Source: Aeromicrobium sp. Leaf245 (GTDB lineage: Bacteria > Actinomycetota > Actinomycetes > Propionibacteriales > Nocardioidaceae). Taken from it: a stretch of 64,000 bases of DNA. The stretch covers positions 3,162,001 to 3,226,000 of the forward strand of contig NZ_OW824151.1 of assembly GCF_942548115.1 (NCBI RefSeq), written 5' to 3'. Position 1 is the stretch's first letter. Each line of letters opens with the position of its first letter. Positions 33,725 to 43,484 of this stretch are shown here, piece after piece. The notes beneath the pieces were generated by a model that saw only the letters and a program-made list of their open reading frames with translations, did not search any database and was not told where the DNA came from. The translations under genes were made by a program, and so were the position numbers.

Positions 33725-33778
33725 CATCGGTGGATCCTCAACCGCAGGGGCACTGCTGCGGTTGACGATCCACCGATG
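33725..33778. repeat. Intergenic hairpin repeat, family B, copy 1
   Basis: Two 23-base arms beginning CATCGGTGGATC (33725-33747) and ending GATCCACCGATG (33756-33778) pair at 22 of 23 positions around an eight-base loop. It lies between the convergent mutase and nuclease genes. Three further copies with the same loop length are at 57.3-57.5 kb. Confidence 0.9.
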
Positions 33779-33795
33779 CGGGGCTCCGGACCTGG

Positions 33796-36561
33796 TCAGC
33801 GGGTGCGGTAGAGGGTGACCCCGGGCTTCACGCGGCGGTCGCCGGAGTAGACGAGGGTCAGGGTCCGCTTGCCCTTGCCGACCCCGGAGAGCCGCACCGA
33901 GGCCGTGCCGTCCACGACCTTCGCGACACCCACCGGGCGCCAGCCGTCGAGCACGAGCAGCACGCCGCCGTCGGCCTTCACGTCACCTCCGGCCACCGTG
34001 GCCGTGAGCGTGACCTTGGGCGGTGCGGTGTAGCCGGTCACGGCGATGCGCGTGGGGCCGACCTGCGGCTCCTTCTGCTTCGCCGTGAAGCCGACGATCG
34101 CCGGGTCGTGGTCGCTGGCGCGGTAGGGGCTCGTGTCGTACAGGCGCGTGACGTTGTTGTCGTAGCGGCTGTACTCACGCCCCAGCGACTCGTCGGCGTT
34201 GATGTCCCACACGTCGGCACCGGTGACCTTGTCCACCGCGGCCGGCGAGGCGAACACGTGGTCGAGCGAGCCGAGCAGGCCACCGAACTGGTACGTGGTC
34301 TTGTCGGTGTACTTCGCGGGGACGTTCACGTAGCCGGCGTCCTCGAGGACCGCGATCGGGTCCTCCTTGCTGTAGCTGTTGAAGTCGCCGGTCAGGAACA
34401 CCGTCTCGGTGCCGGCCGCGGCCTTCTGCTCGTCGGCGAACGCGACCAGCGCGGTGGCCTGGCGGACGCGCGACGCGTTCGACGCACCCTGGCCGTCGCC
34501 GGTGTCGGCGTCCTCTCCGGAGCCCGAGCCCTTGGACTTGAAGTGGTTCACGACCACCAGGAAGTCGTCGCGCTCCGTGCCGCCGACGGGCCGGAACTCC
34601 TGCGACAGCGGGTCACGGGCGTTGTCGAACGCGGGGTCGTCGTCGATGACGGACTCCCCCACCGGCTCGACGACACCGACGCGGTGGATGAACGCCGTGC
34701 GGATCACGTCCTCGCGCTCGGGAACCCGGGTGGGTGACGCGACGGCCGCCCACTCCTCGCGGCCGGCCTTCTCGTTGAGCGCCGCCACGAGGGCACGCAG
34801 CGCGGTGTCGCGGTCCATGCCGAAGGCGGCGGAGTTCTCGATCTCCTCCAACGAGACGACGTCGGCACCGAGGGCGTCGATGGCGTTGACGATCTTGGCC
34901 TGCTGACGCTGCAGGTTCGCGTCGTCGGCAGCGCCGCGGGGGCCGTCGTTGGTGCAGGAGTTGACGGTGACCCGGTTGCCGTTGCGGTCCGAGTAGTAGG
35001 TGCACGTGCCGGCACCGGACTTCTCGTACGCCTCCCCGGTGAGGGTGAAGTAGTTGAGCACGTTGAACGACGCAATCTTGACGTCGCCGCCCACGTCCTT
35101 CGGAGCGGCGACCCGCGTGCTGCCGATGCTGATCGGCTCGTCGCCGTCGGCGGTCAGCTGCTGGGTGGGCTGGAGCCGCCACAGGCTGAACCGGTAGTCG
35201 AGCACCAGGTCGTCGCCGGTGAACGTGACCGGGGCACCGGCGCGCACCTCGTTGTCGGGACGCAGCCACGGCACCGGCGTGTTCTTGCCGCCGCTCGTGA
35301 AGTTGATGCCTGCGCCGTCGTCGACGGTGATGAGGCGCTGCGCGTTCTCGGCCACGACGGCGTCGTACTCCGCCGATCCCGGGCGGGCGACGTCGGTGGG
35401 CTGCGGCAAGCCGGTGTCGCCGGCGGCGAGACCGATCTCGCCGAACGTGTTGGTGCCGAAGTTGTTGGTGATCGTGTAGCGACCCTCGGGCGCCACGAGC
35501 ATGCCCTCCAGGCTCTCGCGCTGCGCCTCGCCCAGCGGCAGGGTGAGCGGCGTGGGCTTCACGGCCTGGGCCGGGTCGGCGAGCTGCTTCCAGTCACCGG
35601 CCCCGGGCGACACCTGGGTGAGCCCGAAGCTCTCGGCCACCGTGCCGGTGACCTCGACGTGGTCGCCGATCTCGACGTCGGCCGCCATGGCGGCCGACGC
35701 GACGAAGACCCCGTCCGAAGCCGTCCGGTCCGCGGGAGCGGTGCCGCCCGTGCCCTCGGTCTGGAGGTAGAGCCCGTCGAAGCCGCCCGACGGGTACGCG
35801 GCGGTGACCACGCCGCTGGTGGTGACGGTCCGACCGACCAGCGGGCTGGCGGAGCCGGTGCCCTGGATCTCGGCGATCGTGACGTCGACCGGAGGCTCGG
35901 GCGGCGTGCCGCTCCCGTCGCAGTCGGTGCCACAGGCCTGCGGCGTCGGCGCACCGCCGCGCAGGTCGGCCGCGTTGTCGTCGGTGTCCTGCGCGTCCGT
36001 GCGCTGCAACGACGAGGTGACCGAGTACCCCGAGGGGGCCGGACCGCTCCCCTCGTAGGTGGCGGACGCGCCGTAGCCGACGAGGTCGACGAGCTGGTCG
36101 GAGCCGAGCACGCTCGCTCGGTCGCCGCTCAGCGCCGACGTGGAGCGGACGAGCGCCAGGGTGCCGCCGTTGGCGTTGCCCGAGAACGCGATCGACGACG
36201 TGACGTCGGGCGTGGGCAGCGCCTGGCCGTTCGAGGCGTTGGCGTTGCCCGAGACCAGCAGCGTGCCGCCGGGCTCCACGTGGTGGTCGCCGAGGGCGAT
36301 GACGCCGGTGAACGCGCCGGTCGAGGAGTACGAGCGGTACTGCAACGACCAGCCGGACACGTCGATCGGCTCGTCGGTGGGGTTCTCGATCTCGACGAAC
36401 TTGTTGAGGTAGGTGGCCCCGCTGCTGCCACCGTTCAGGTAGGCCTCGCCGATCACCAGACCGTCGCCGTCGGGTGCGGCCTGGACCGGCGAGGCGGCCA
36501 TCAGGCCGGCGACCAGTGCGGCGCCCGCCGTCAGGACGGCGCCGGCGCGCACGCCGCGCAT
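33796..36561 (-). CDS. Secreted ExeM/NucH-like endonuclease with lamin-tail domain
   Basis: A 921-residue secreted nuclease: signal peptide (1-28, ending VQA), lamin-tail domain (about 33-190; EAYLNGG, GWSLQYRS), an OB-fold region (about 225-330), an endonuclease/exonuclease/phosphatase domain (about 495-830) and a C-terminal Ig-like module ending in TLVYSGDRRVKPG. Catalytic blocks are IASFNVLNYF, VSLEEIENS with the metal-binding Glu, GDFNSYSKEDP and the final SDHDPAIVGF. This is the ExeM/NucH layout of extracellular DNases. The ATG overlaps the stop of the 5'-nucleotidase gene by one base, so the two secreted enzymes are made together, releasing nucleotides and then nucleosides from DNA outside the cell. 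Confidence 0.9.
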   Translation of the reverse strand: MRGVRAGAVLTAGAALVAGLMAASPVQAAPDGDGLVIGEAYLNGGSSGATYLNKFVEIENPTDEPIDVSGWSLQYRSYSSTGAFTGVIALGDHHVEPGGTLLVSGNANASNGQALPTPDVTSSIAFSGNANGGTLALVRSTSALSGDRASVLGSDQLVDLVGYGASATYEGSGPAPSGYSVTSSLQRTDAQDTDDNAADLRGGAPTPQACGTDCDGSGTPPEPPVDVTIAEIQGTGSASPLVGRTVTTSGVVTAAYPSGGFDGLYLQTEGTGGTAPADRTASDGVFVASAAMAADVEIGDHVEVTGTVAESFGLTQVSPGAGDWKQLADPAQAVKPTPLTLPLGEAQRESLEGMLVAPEGRYTITNNFGTNTFGEIGLAAGDTGLPQPTDVARPGSAEYDAVVAENAQRLITVDDGAGINFTSGGKNTPVPWLRPDNEVRAGAPVTFTGDDLVLDYRFSLWRLQPTQQLTADGDEPISIGSTRVAAPKDVGGDVKIASFNVLNYFTLTGEAYEKSGAGTCTYYSDRNGNRVTVNSCTNDGPRGAADDANLQRQQAKIVNAIDALGADVVSLEEIENSAAFGMDRDTALRALVAALNEKAGREEWAAVASPTRVPEREDVIRTAFIHRVGVVEPVGESVIDDDPAFDNARDPLSQEFRPVGGTERDDFLVVVNHFKSKGSGSGEDADTGDGQGASNASRVRQATALVAFADEQKAAAGTETVFLTGDFNSYSKEDPIAVLEDAGYVNVPAKYTDKTTYQFGGLLGSLDHVFASPAAVDKVTGADVWDINADESLGREYSRYDNNVTRLYDTSPYRASDHDPAIVGFTAKQKEPQVGPTRIAVTGYTAPPKVTLTATVAGGDVKADGGVLLVLDGWRPVGVAKVVDGTASVRLSGVGKGKRTLTLVYSGDRRVKPGVTLYRTR

Positions 36562-38831
36562 CAGCGCTTCTTCTTCGCGACGACGGTGACCTTCAGGTCA
36601 CGCTCGACCGGGGCGTAGGTGTCGTCGCCGCTGTAGGCAGCCGTGAGCACCTGTGCGCCCGCCGGGAGCCGGCGGGTGTCGAGCAGCAGGACGGCGACGC
36701 CACTGCGGGTCAGCCTGGCCGACCCGAGCTTCGTGCCTGCGGCGTCGGTGACCGTCAGGCTTCCGGTCGGGCGTCCCTCGCCGCCCTTGACGCGGGCCAC
36801 CAGCAGCGACGGCGAACCCTGCCTGACGAAGGGCAGGGTGACGACGTCGAGCCTGGCGTCGGCGCCGGACTCCTCGATCGAGAACGGCGGCAGGACCGCC
36901 GTGGTCCCCGTCGGGGTCGCCTCGACCTCGATGCGCACGTCGCCCGTGACGCCGTCCGGCAGGGTGCGCTCGACGGTGACGGCGCCGTCGCTGACCGGGA
37001 ACTCGCCCAGGTCGTACGGGGTGTCGCCGGAGTAGAGCGTGGCGGTGACGCTGCGGGTCTGCGGGCTGCCGAGCGACGTCAGGTCGAGCTTCGGCAGCGT
37101 GAACGAGACCGTGCCGCCCTCCTCGTAGGAGGACTGAAGTCCCTCCACCTGCACGGCGTGCCGGGCGAAGCTGGGGGCGACGGGGCTGTTCTCGCCCAGG
37201 TAGTCGATCCAGACCTCGTAGTCGAGCAGTCCGGTGTCGACCGCCGTGCCCTCGGCGAAGGTCCGGAAGTTGTCACCGCCGGAGGCCAGGAACGACGGCA
37301 CCGCGACCTTGTACGTCGTGTCGGCACCGACCTGCTCGCCGTCGACGCGCAGCGACGTGATGCGCTCGCCCTCGGGCCGGGTCGGGTCGAAGGTGTAGGC
37401 GACGTTGCTCGAGGTGCCGAGCTGCAGGTAGGGGCGCGAGGGCACGTTGCCCGCGGCGTCGCGCTGCCACTGCTCCTCGAAGACCTGCGTCAGCTGGGCC
37501 CCCGTGAGGCTGACCGAGCTGAGGTTGTTGGTGAAGGGCAGCACCGCGTTGGCCTCGGCGAACGTGACCACGCCGTCGGCGTTGGAACCGCCGGTGCCCT
37601 TGAACAGCAGGTCGCTGCGCAGGCCGCCGGGGTTGACGACGGACAGGTCGGCGCCGGCCGGGGTGTCCTTCACGCCGGCGAGCTGGGCGTCGGCGACCAG
37701 GTTGCCGAGGGTGGACTCGCTGGAGCGGTCGTCCCGGTTGCCGCCGGCGTAGGCCGTGGTGACGTCGGCCGTCACCTCGGCGACGGGCTTGCTGCCGACC
37801 TCCTGGGCGTTGGCGAGCGCGGCGTCGACGATGGTCTTGACCTCGGCCACGCGCGGGAACCGGCTCACCAGGGTGGCGTCGTCGGTGGTGGTGCGTGCTG
37901 CGTTGGTGGCGGTGCTGGTGACGTCGCCGGTGTCGCCGTCGACGGTCAGGTCGATGCTGCCGATGAACTCGCCGTAGCTGCCGGTCTGCAGCACCGGGCG
38001 GGTCTTGCCGGCCTCGCCGGGCACCGGGGCCTGCCAGGCGTACTGCTTGTGGGTGTGGCCGGTGAAGATCGCGTCGACCTCGGCGTCGGTCTTCTGCACG
38101 ATGTCGGCGAAGGCGCCGCCTGCGGCCACCTCCTGCTCCAGGGTCGCGCCGTCGGGGGTCCCGGCCCCGGCTCCCTCGTGGTACGCGGCGACCACGACGT
38201 CGGGCGGGGTAGCCGACGCCTCGAGCTCGGCGACGGTGTCGTTGACCGCCTCGACCGGGTCGGTGAACTCGATGTCGGAGATGCCCGACGGCGAGACGAG
38301 CGAGGGCGTCTCCTCGGTGACCGCTCCGACGACGGCGACGTCGAGCCCGCCGACCTCGAAGGTCTCGTACGCGGGGAGCGCCGGCTCGCCGGTGGCCTTG
38401 GAGACGACGTTGGCGCCCAGGTAGGAGAAGTCCGCCCGGTCGGCGACCCGGCCGGTGAGGTCGGCGAACCCGCGGTCGAACTCGTGGTTGCCGACGGTCG
38501 AGACCTTCAGGTCGAGAGCGTTCAGCACGTCGATGGTGGGCGCGTCCTGCTGCGTGGCGGACGCGAACAGCGAGGCGCCGATGTTGTCGCCGGCCGACAT
38601 GAAGAGCGTGTTCGCCTCGCCCGCCTCGGCTCGCAGCTGCTCGACGGTGCCGGCGAACTTCACCGTGTTGGCGTCGATACGACCGTGGTAGTCGTTGATG
38701 TCGAGCAGCCGGATGGTGACGTCGTCGGCGGCCTGGGCCGGGGCCGCGGCGATGACGCCTGCTCCGAGCGCGAGGGTGGTGCCGAGGGCGAGAGCGGGTG
38801 CGGCCGCAGCGCGGCGCAGACGTGTCTTCAC
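36561..38831 (-). CDS. Secreted bifunctional metallophosphatase/5'-nucleotidase
   Basis: A 756-residue secreted UshA/YfkN-type enzyme. Signal peptide 1-34 (PAQAA) is followed by a calcineurin-like metallophosphatase domain: LDINDYHGRID, SAGDNIGASLF, STVGNHEFDRGF and FTGHTHKQYAW. The 5'-nucleotidase C-terminal domain spans about 330-540 with NPGGLRSDL and the ribose/base region. Two beta modules complete the protein, the last with TAAYSGDDTY, similar to the one on the nuclease. It dephosphorylates nucleotides to nucleosides outside the cell. The GTG at 38831 has AAGGA about ten bases upstream. Its stop and the nuclease ATG overlap. Confidence 0.92.
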   Translation of the reverse strand: MKTRLRRAAAAPALALGTTLALGAGVIAAAPAQAADDVTIRLLDINDYHGRIDANTVKFAGTVEQLRAEAGEANTLFMSAGDNIGASLFASATQQDAPTIDVLNALDLKVSTVGNHEFDRGFADLTGRVADRADFSYLGANVVSKATGEPALPAYETFEVGGLDVAVVGAVTEETPSLVSPSGISDIEFTDPVEAVNDTVAELEASATPPDVVVAAYHEGAGAGTPDGATLEQEVAAGGAFADIVQKTDAEVDAIFTGHTHKQYAWQAPVPGEAGKTRPVLQTGSYGEFIGSIDLTVDGDTGDVTSTATNAARTTTDDATLVSRFPRVAEVKTIVDAALANAQEVGSKPVAEVTADVTTAYAGGNRDDRSSESTLGNLVADAQLAGVKDTPAGADLSVVNPGGLRSDLLFKGTGGSNADGVVTFAEANAVLPFTNNLSSVSLTGAQLTQVFEEQWQRDAAGNVPSRPYLQLGTSSNVAYTFDPTRPEGERITSLRVDGEQVGADTTYKVAVPSFLASGGDNFRTFAEGTAVDTGLLDYEVWIDYLGENSPVAPSFARHAVQVEGLQSSYEEGGTVSFTLPKLDLTSLGSPQTRSVTATLYSGDTPYDLGEFPVSDGAVTVERTLPDGVTGDVRIEVEATPTGTTAVLPPFSIEESGADARLDVVTLPFVRQGSPSLLVARVKGGEGRPTGSLTVTDAAGTKLGSARLTRSGVAVLLLDTRRLPAGAQVLTAAYSGDDTYAPVERDLKVTVVAKKKR

Positions 38832-39012
38832 GTGAGAGCGGTCCTTCGGGTCGTCGAGTCGGCCCCCCGATGGCACGACTGCGCCCGGACCAGCTCTGGA
38901 ACGTGCCTCGATTTCACCCGACGACCACCTGTGGCGTCAACGCCCCTCACGTGACGAATGGGTGAAGTCGCGGTGTGGGCGCCTGCGTCGGCGTCTCGTA
39001 GGCTCACCCCTC
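38832..39012. promoter_or_regulatory. Divergent intergenic region
   Basis: 181 bases between the 5'-nucleotidase and uridine-kinase-like genes. TAGGCT at 38999-39004 is an extended -10 candidate eight bases before GTG 39013. I see no clear operator. Confidence 0.4.
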
Positions 39013-39582
39013 GTGGGCGTCGTGATCGTGGCCGGGCCGTCGGGTGTCGGGAAGTCCCACCTCGGACAGGTGCTGGGGTGGTCGGTGCTGCGCCTCGACG
39101 ACTTCTACCGCGAGGGCCACGACCCCGACCTGCCGCGGTCCAGCCTGGGCATCCCGGACTGGGACCACCCCGGCTCGTGGGACCCCGTCGCCGCCGTCGG
39201 CGCCATCGCCGAGCTGTGTGCGAGCGGCGGGACGGACGTGCCCGTCTACGACCTCGCCTCGAGCGCCCGTACCGGCACGCAGCACCTGGTGGTGGGCGAC
39301 CAGTTCATCGCCGAGGGCCTGTTCGCGCCTCAGGTCGTGTCCGCCTGTCGCGAGGCGGGCCTGCTCGACGCAGCCATCTGCCTACGTCGGCACCGGCTGG
39401 TCACCTTCGCGCTGCGCCTGGCACGGGACCTGCGCGAGGGCCGCAAGAGCCCGTGGGTGCTCGTGCGCCGTGGTTGGCGCCTGAAGAACGACGACGACCG
39501 CGTCGTCGCGCAGGCCGTGGCCGCCGGCTGCGAGCCGATGACTCCCCGCCAGGCCCGGCGGATGCTCCGCTCTCCCACCTGA
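39013..39582 (+). CDS. Uridine kinase-like P-loop protein
   Basis: A 189-residue P-loop kinase-like protein. VIVAGPSGVGKSHLGQVL (residues 4-21) is the Walker A motif, LRLDDFYREGHDPDLPRSS (about 27-45) fits the uridine/phosphoribulokinase substrate region, and DWDHPGSWD is typical of actinobacterial uridine-kinase-like proteins. It would phosphorylate uridine/cytidine or a related small molecule; the length is short for a true Udk (about 210). TAGGCT upstream supports the GTG at 39013 over an earlier GTG at 38962. Convergent with add across a family A repeat; the nucleoside context supports a salvage role. Confidence 0.82.
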   Translation: MGVVIVAGPSGVGKSHLGQVLGWSVLRLDDFYREGHDPDLPRSSLGIPDWDHPGSWDPVAAVGAIAELCASGGTDVPVYDLASSARTGTQHLVVGDQFIAEGLFAPQVVSACREAGLLDAAICLRRHRLVTFALRLARDLREGRKSPWVLVRRGWRLKNDDDRVVAQAVAAGCEPMTPRQARRMLRSPT

Positions 39583-39615
39583 AAACCCGGCGAGACCGTC
39601 CGACCTCGTCAGGTC

Positions 39616-39701
39616 GGAGGTAGGTGACGCACCTCATCGCGTCCGGATGAGGTGCGAGACCTACCTCCGACGGCGTGGTTCGGTGCGAGACCTACCTCTG
39701 A
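39616..39701. repeat. Intergenic palindromic repeat, family A, copy 2
   Basis: A direct copy (39616-39636), an inverted copy (39648-39668) and a further inverted copy (39682-39701) of the GAGGTAGGTNNCGCACCT core. The 11-base hairpin loop and the 13-base spacer GACG-N5-GTTC before the last copy match the element at 12.4 kb. Again it lies between convergent genes. Confidence 0.85.
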
Positions 39702-39733
39702 CGGTCCCGGGCCGCCGGTGGGGCGGGGGTGGG

Positions 39734-40813
39734 TCAGAGCGCGGCGTAGCGCGGCTTGATGACGTCGTCGATGAGGGCGAGGCGCTCGTCGAAGGGGAGG
39801 AAGGCGCTCTTCATGGCGTTGACGGTGAACCAGCGCAGGTCGTCGGCGTCGTAGCCGAACGCGTCGACGAGCAGCTGCATCTCGCGGCTCATCGACGTGC
39901 CGCTCATGAGCCGGTTGTCGCAGTTGACCGTCACCCGGAAGCCGAGCTCCTTGAGCAGGCCGATCGGGTGGTCGGCGATGGAGCGCATGCCGGGCACCGC
40001 CGACGTCTGAAGGTTCGACGACGGGCACATCTCGAGCGGGATGCGCTTGTCGCGGATGTAGGCCGCCAGCCGACCCAGCCGCGGGCCGCCCTCGGCCGCG
40101 AGGTCGATGTCGTCGATGATCCGGACGCCGTGGCCGAGCCGGTCGGCGCCACAGCGCTGGATGGCCTGCCAGATGGACGGCAGGCCGAACGCCTCGCCCG
40201 CGTGGATGGTGAAGTGCGCGTTCTCGCGGCGCAGGTACTCGAACGCCTCGAGGTGCAGAATCGGCGGGAAGCCGTCCTCCGCACCGGCGATGTCGAACCC
40301 GCAGACGCCACGGTCGCGGTACTCGACGACCAGCTCGGCGATCTCGAGCCCGTGCTGGGCGTGCCGCATGGCGGTGAGCAGCTGGCCGACGACGATCGGC
40401 GTGCCCTCGGCCGCGGCCTCGGCCCGGCCCTCGTCGATGCCGGCCTGGACGGCCTCGACCGTCTCGGACAGGCTCATCCCGCCGCGCAGGTGCTGCTCGG
40501 GCGCCCAGCGCAGCTCGGCGTACACGACGCCGTCGGCCGCGAGGTCGAGGACGGACTCACGGGCCACGCGGGCCAGGTCCTGCGGCCGCTGCATGACCGC
40601 CACGGTGTGCTCGAACGTCTCGAGGTAGCGCGGCAGCGAGCCCGAGCTGGCGGCGTCGGCGAACCACAGCCCCAGCTGGTCCGCGGGCGCGGGCAGCGCG
40701 TGGCCGACCTCCTCGGCGATGGCGGCGACGGTGGCGGGTCGGACGCCCCCGTCGAGGTGCTCGTGCAGCGCCACCTTGGGCGCGCGTCGGATCTGGTCGG
40801 CGGTGAGGGTCAC
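39734..40813 (-). CDS. add: Adenosine deaminase
   Basis: A 359-residue zinc enzyme deaminating adenosine and deoxyadenosine to (deoxy)inosine. [16 protein letters not shown] (about 9-24) gives the metal-binding Hx[14 protein letters not shown] lies mid-domain, [10 protein letters not shown] holds the catalytic His-Ala-Gly-Glu, RLGHGVRI a further ligand, and [11 protein letters not shown] the conserved SSN. Length matches the family. CACGAT at 40820-40825 is six bases before the GTG at 40813, so the longer frame to 40912 is rejected. Divergent from deoC; the products feed the purine nucleoside phosphorylase at 31 kb. Confidence 0.95.
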   Translation of the reverse strand: MTLTADQIRRAPKVALHEHLDGGVRPATVAAIAEEVGHALPAPADQLGLWFADAASSGSLPRYLETFEHTVAVMQRPQDLARVARESVLDLAADGVVYAELRWAPEQHLRGGMSLSETVEAVQAGIDEGRAEAAAEGTPIVVGQLLTAMRHAQHGLEIAELVVEYRDRGVCGFDIAGAEDGFPPILHLEAFEYLRRENAHFTIHAGEAFGLPSIWQAIQRCGADRLGHGVRIIDDIDLAAEGGPRLGRLAAYIRDKRIPLEMCPSSNLQTSAVPGMRSIADHPIGLLKELGFRVTVNCDNRLMSGTSMSREMQLLVDAFGYDADDLRWFTVNAMKSAFLPFDERLALIDDVIKPRYAAL

Positions 40814-40819
40814 GAACCC

Positions 40820-40825
40820 ATCGTG
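40820..40825 (-). promoter_or_regulatory. -10 hexamer of add (leaderless)
   Basis: CACGAT on the minus strand, six bases before GTG 40813, fixes the start of add. Confidence 0.5.
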
Positions 40826-40996
40826 GCACGGGACCGGCGGCTCCGGCGTGCACGCGCCGTGCCCTCTGCGGTGGAGGCATGACCACGCGCGGCTCGAGGT
40901 GGCAGACTTCACGGGGTTCGACGGCTACCCCGCCGAACCGTCGCACCGGGCGGTTCCACCCGTCACCCGCCCGACCCCCGATCCGGAGAACCGTCC

Positions 40997-41980
40997 ATGA
41001 GCCCCACCCCCGACACCACCGTCGACGTGTCCATCGACGACCTGCGCTCGAACGTAGGCCTCGGCGGCACCGACACCGCGGCACTGCGCACGTTCCTGGA
41101 CGGCCTGCCCGCCGTCGACCCCGTCGGCGTCGAGGCGCGGGCCGCCCAGCTGGCCACGCGCTCCATCAAGAAGGACACCAAGCGGGCCCTGATCGACCTC
41201 GCCATCTCGATGGTCGACCTGACCACGCTCGAGGGCGCGGACACCCCGGGCAAGGTCCGGGCCCTGTGCCGCAAGGCCGTGAACCCCGACCGCGAGGTCG
41301 AGGGCACGCCGTCGACCGCGGCCGTGTGCGTGTACCCCGACATGGTCGCCGTCGCGGCCGAGGCGGTCGCCGGCACCGGCGTCAAGGTCGCGTCGGTGGC
41401 CACGGCGTTCCCGGCGGGGCGTTCGTCGATCGAGGTCAAGCTCGCCGACACCCGCCTGGCCTTCGAGGCCGGCGCCGACGAGATCGACATGGTCATCGAC
41501 CGTGGTGCGTTCCTCGCCGGCGACTACGGCCTGGTGTTCGACCAGATCGCCCGGGTGAAGGAGGCCGCCGGCTCGGCGCGGCTCAAGGTGATCCTCGAGA
41601 CCGGCGAGCTCGCCACCTACGACAACGTGCGTCGTGCGTCGTGGCTGGCCCTGATGGCCGGCGGCGACTTCATCAAGACCTCGACGGGCAAGATCTCCCC
41701 CGCCGCCACCCTGCCCGTCACCCACGTGATGCTGCAGGCCGTGCGCGACCTGCACGACCTCACCGGCGCCCAGCGCGCCGTCAAGCCCGCGGGCGGCATC
41801 CGCACCACCAAGGACGCGATCGCCTACCTCGTCGCCGTCCACGAGGTCGCCGGCCCGCAGTGGCTCGACCCGCACTGGTTCCGCTTCGGCGCCTCCGGCG
41901 TCGTCAACGACCTGCTGATGCAGCGCCGCACCCAGACCAACGGCCACTACAGCGGCCCCCGCTACGTGAGCGTCGACTGA
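40997..41980 (+). CDS. deoC: Deoxyribose-phosphate aldolase
   Basis: A 327-residue class I aldolase, longer than the 220-260 residue form, as in other actinobacteria. It splits 2-deoxyribose-5-phosphate to acetaldehyde and glyceraldehyde-3-phosphate. ASVATAFPAG (about 132-141), DEIDMVIDRGAFLAG, LKVILETGEL, GGDFIKTSTGK with the Schiff-base Lys (about 223-233) and VKPAGGIRTTKDA are all present. CCGGAG lies eight bases before the ATG. It heads a three-gene operon with two aldehyde dehydrogenase-family genes (37-base gap), which fits removal of the acetaldehyde formed. Confidence 0.95.
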   Translation: MSPTPDTTVDVSIDDLRSNVGLGGTDTAALRTFLDGLPAVDPVGVEARAAQLATRSIKKDTKRALIDLAISMVDLTTLEGADTPGKVRALCRKAVNPDREVEGTPSTAAVCVYPDMVAVAAEAVAGTGVKVASVATAFPAGRSSIEVKLADTRLAFEAGADEIDMVIDRGAFLAGDYGLVFDQIARVKEAAGSARLKVILETGELATYDNVRRASWLALMAGGDFIKTSTGKISPAATLPVTHVMLQAVRDLHDLTGAQRAVKPAGGIRTTKDAIAYLVAVHEVAGPQWLDPHWFRFGASGVVNDLLMQRRTQTNGHYSGPRYVSVD

Positions 41981-42017
41981 CCATGCGTCCGTCCGCCGCC
42001 CAGCACCACCCGAAGAG

Positions 42018-43484
42018 ATGAGCAGCCCCATGGATCTCGACCTGACCTACGCCCCGGCCCCGGAGTCGGCGGCGATCGCCGCGATCAAGCCGCGGTACCA
42101 GATGTTCGTCGCCGGCGAGTTCGTCGACGGCGGCGGCGACGACCTGACGTCGCTCAACCCCGCCACCCGCGAGCCGCTGACCACCGTCAGCACGGCGACG
42201 GCGGCCGACGTCGACCGCGCGGTGGCCGCAGCCCGCAAGGCCTACGACGGCCCCTGGTCGCGCATGGGCGGGGCCGAGCGCGGCAAGTACCTGTTCCGCA
42301 TCGCCCGCGCCATCGCCGAGCGTGCGCGCGAGCTGGCCGTGGCCGAGTCGCTCGACAACGGCAAGCCGATCCGCGAGACCCGCGACTTCGACGTCCCGAC
42401 CGCCGCCCAGCACTTCTTCCACCACGCCGGCTGGGCCGACAAGCTCGGTCACCTCGGGCTCGGCCCCGCCCCGCGCCCGCTCGGCGTGGCCGGCCAGGTC
42501 ATCCCGTGGAACTTCCCGCTGCTCATGGCCGCGTGGAAGATCGCCCCTGCGCTGGCCGCCGGCAACACCGTCGTGCTCAAGCCGGCCGAGACGACGCCCG
42601 TCACGGCGCTGATCCTCGCCGAGATCCTCGCGGACGCCGAGCTGCCGCCCGGCGTCGTCAACATCGTCCCCGGTGCCGGCGACGTCGGCAGCGCCATCGT
42701 CAACCACCCGGGCGTCGACAAGGTCGCGTTCACGGGCTCCACGCCCGTCGGCAAGCGCATCCAGTCCGAGCTGGCCGGCACCGGCAAGAAGCTCACCCTC
42801 GAGCTCGGCGGCAAGGGCGCGAACATCGTGTTCGCCGACGCCGCCGTGGACCAGGCCGTCGACGGCATCGTGTCGGGCATCTTCTTCAACCAGGGCCAGG
42901 TGTGCTGCGCCGGATCCCGCCTGCTCGTGCAGGAGTCCGTGGCCGACGAGGTCGTCGAGAAGCTCAAGAAGCGCATCGAGACGCTGCGCGTCGGTGACCC
43001 GCTCGACAAGAACACCGACGTGGGCGCCGTGAACTCCCAGATGCAGTACGACAAGATCACGAACCTCACCCAGGTCGGCGCCGACGAGGGCGCCACGGTG
43101 TGGACGAGCAGCTGCGCGCTCCCGGAGAAGGGCTGGTTCGTGGCCCCCACGGTGTTCACCGACGCCACCGCGTCGATGCGTGTGGCCCGTGAGGAGATCT
43201 TCGGCCCGGTGCTCACGACGCTGACCTTCCGCACGCCCGAGGAGGCGCTCGCGAAGGCCAACAACACGCCGTACGGCCTGTCGGCCGGCGTCTGGACCGA
43301 GAAGGGCTCGCGCGCCATGGGCATGGCGGCAGGCCTGAAGGCCGGCGTCGTCTGGGACAACACGTTCAACAAGTTCGACCCCACCGCCTCGTTCGGCGGC
43401 TACGGCGAGTCCGGCTTCGGACGCGAGGGCGGCACCGCCGGCATGGCGGCCTACCTCGACACCGACGACGAGGGAGCACTCTGA
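42018..43484 (+). CDS. Aldehyde dehydrogenase
   Basis: A 488-residue NAD(P)-dependent aldehyde dehydrogenase. VIPWNFPLLMAAWKIAPAL is the cofactor-binding segment, LELGGKGANIVFADA (about 260-274) holds the general-base Glu, FFNQGQVCCAGSRLLVQ (about 292-308) the catalytic Cys, and EEIFGPVLTTLTF the C-terminal cofactor contact. Placed after deoC, it most likely oxidises acetaldehyde to acetate. AGAGATG begins its reading frame at 42018. It overlaps the following ALDH-like gene by one base (TGATG), suggesting fixed stoichiometry of the pair. Confidence 0.94.
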   Translation: MSSPMDLDLTYAPAPESAAIAAIKPRYQMFVAGEFVDGGGDDLTSLNPATREPLTTVSTATAADVDRAVAAARKAYDGPWSRMGGAERGKYLFRIARAIAERARELAVAESLDNGKPIRETRDFDVPTAAQHFFHHAGWADKLGHLGLGPAPRPLGVAGQVIPWNFPLLMAAWKIAPALAAGNTVVLKPAETTPVTALILAEILADAELPPGVVNIVPGAGDVGSAIVNHPGVDKVAFTGSTPVGKRIQSELAGTGKKLTLELGGKGANIVFADAAVDQAVDGIVSGIFFNQGQVCCAGSRLLVQESVADEVVEKLKKRIETLRVGDPLDKNTDVGAVNSQMQYDKITNLTQVGADEGATVWTSSCALPEKGWFVAPTVFTDATASMRVAREEIFGPVLTTLTFRTPEEALAKANNTPYGLSAGVWTEKGSRAMGMAAGLKAGVVWDNTFNKFDPTASFGGYGESGFGREGGTAGMAAYLDTDDEGAL

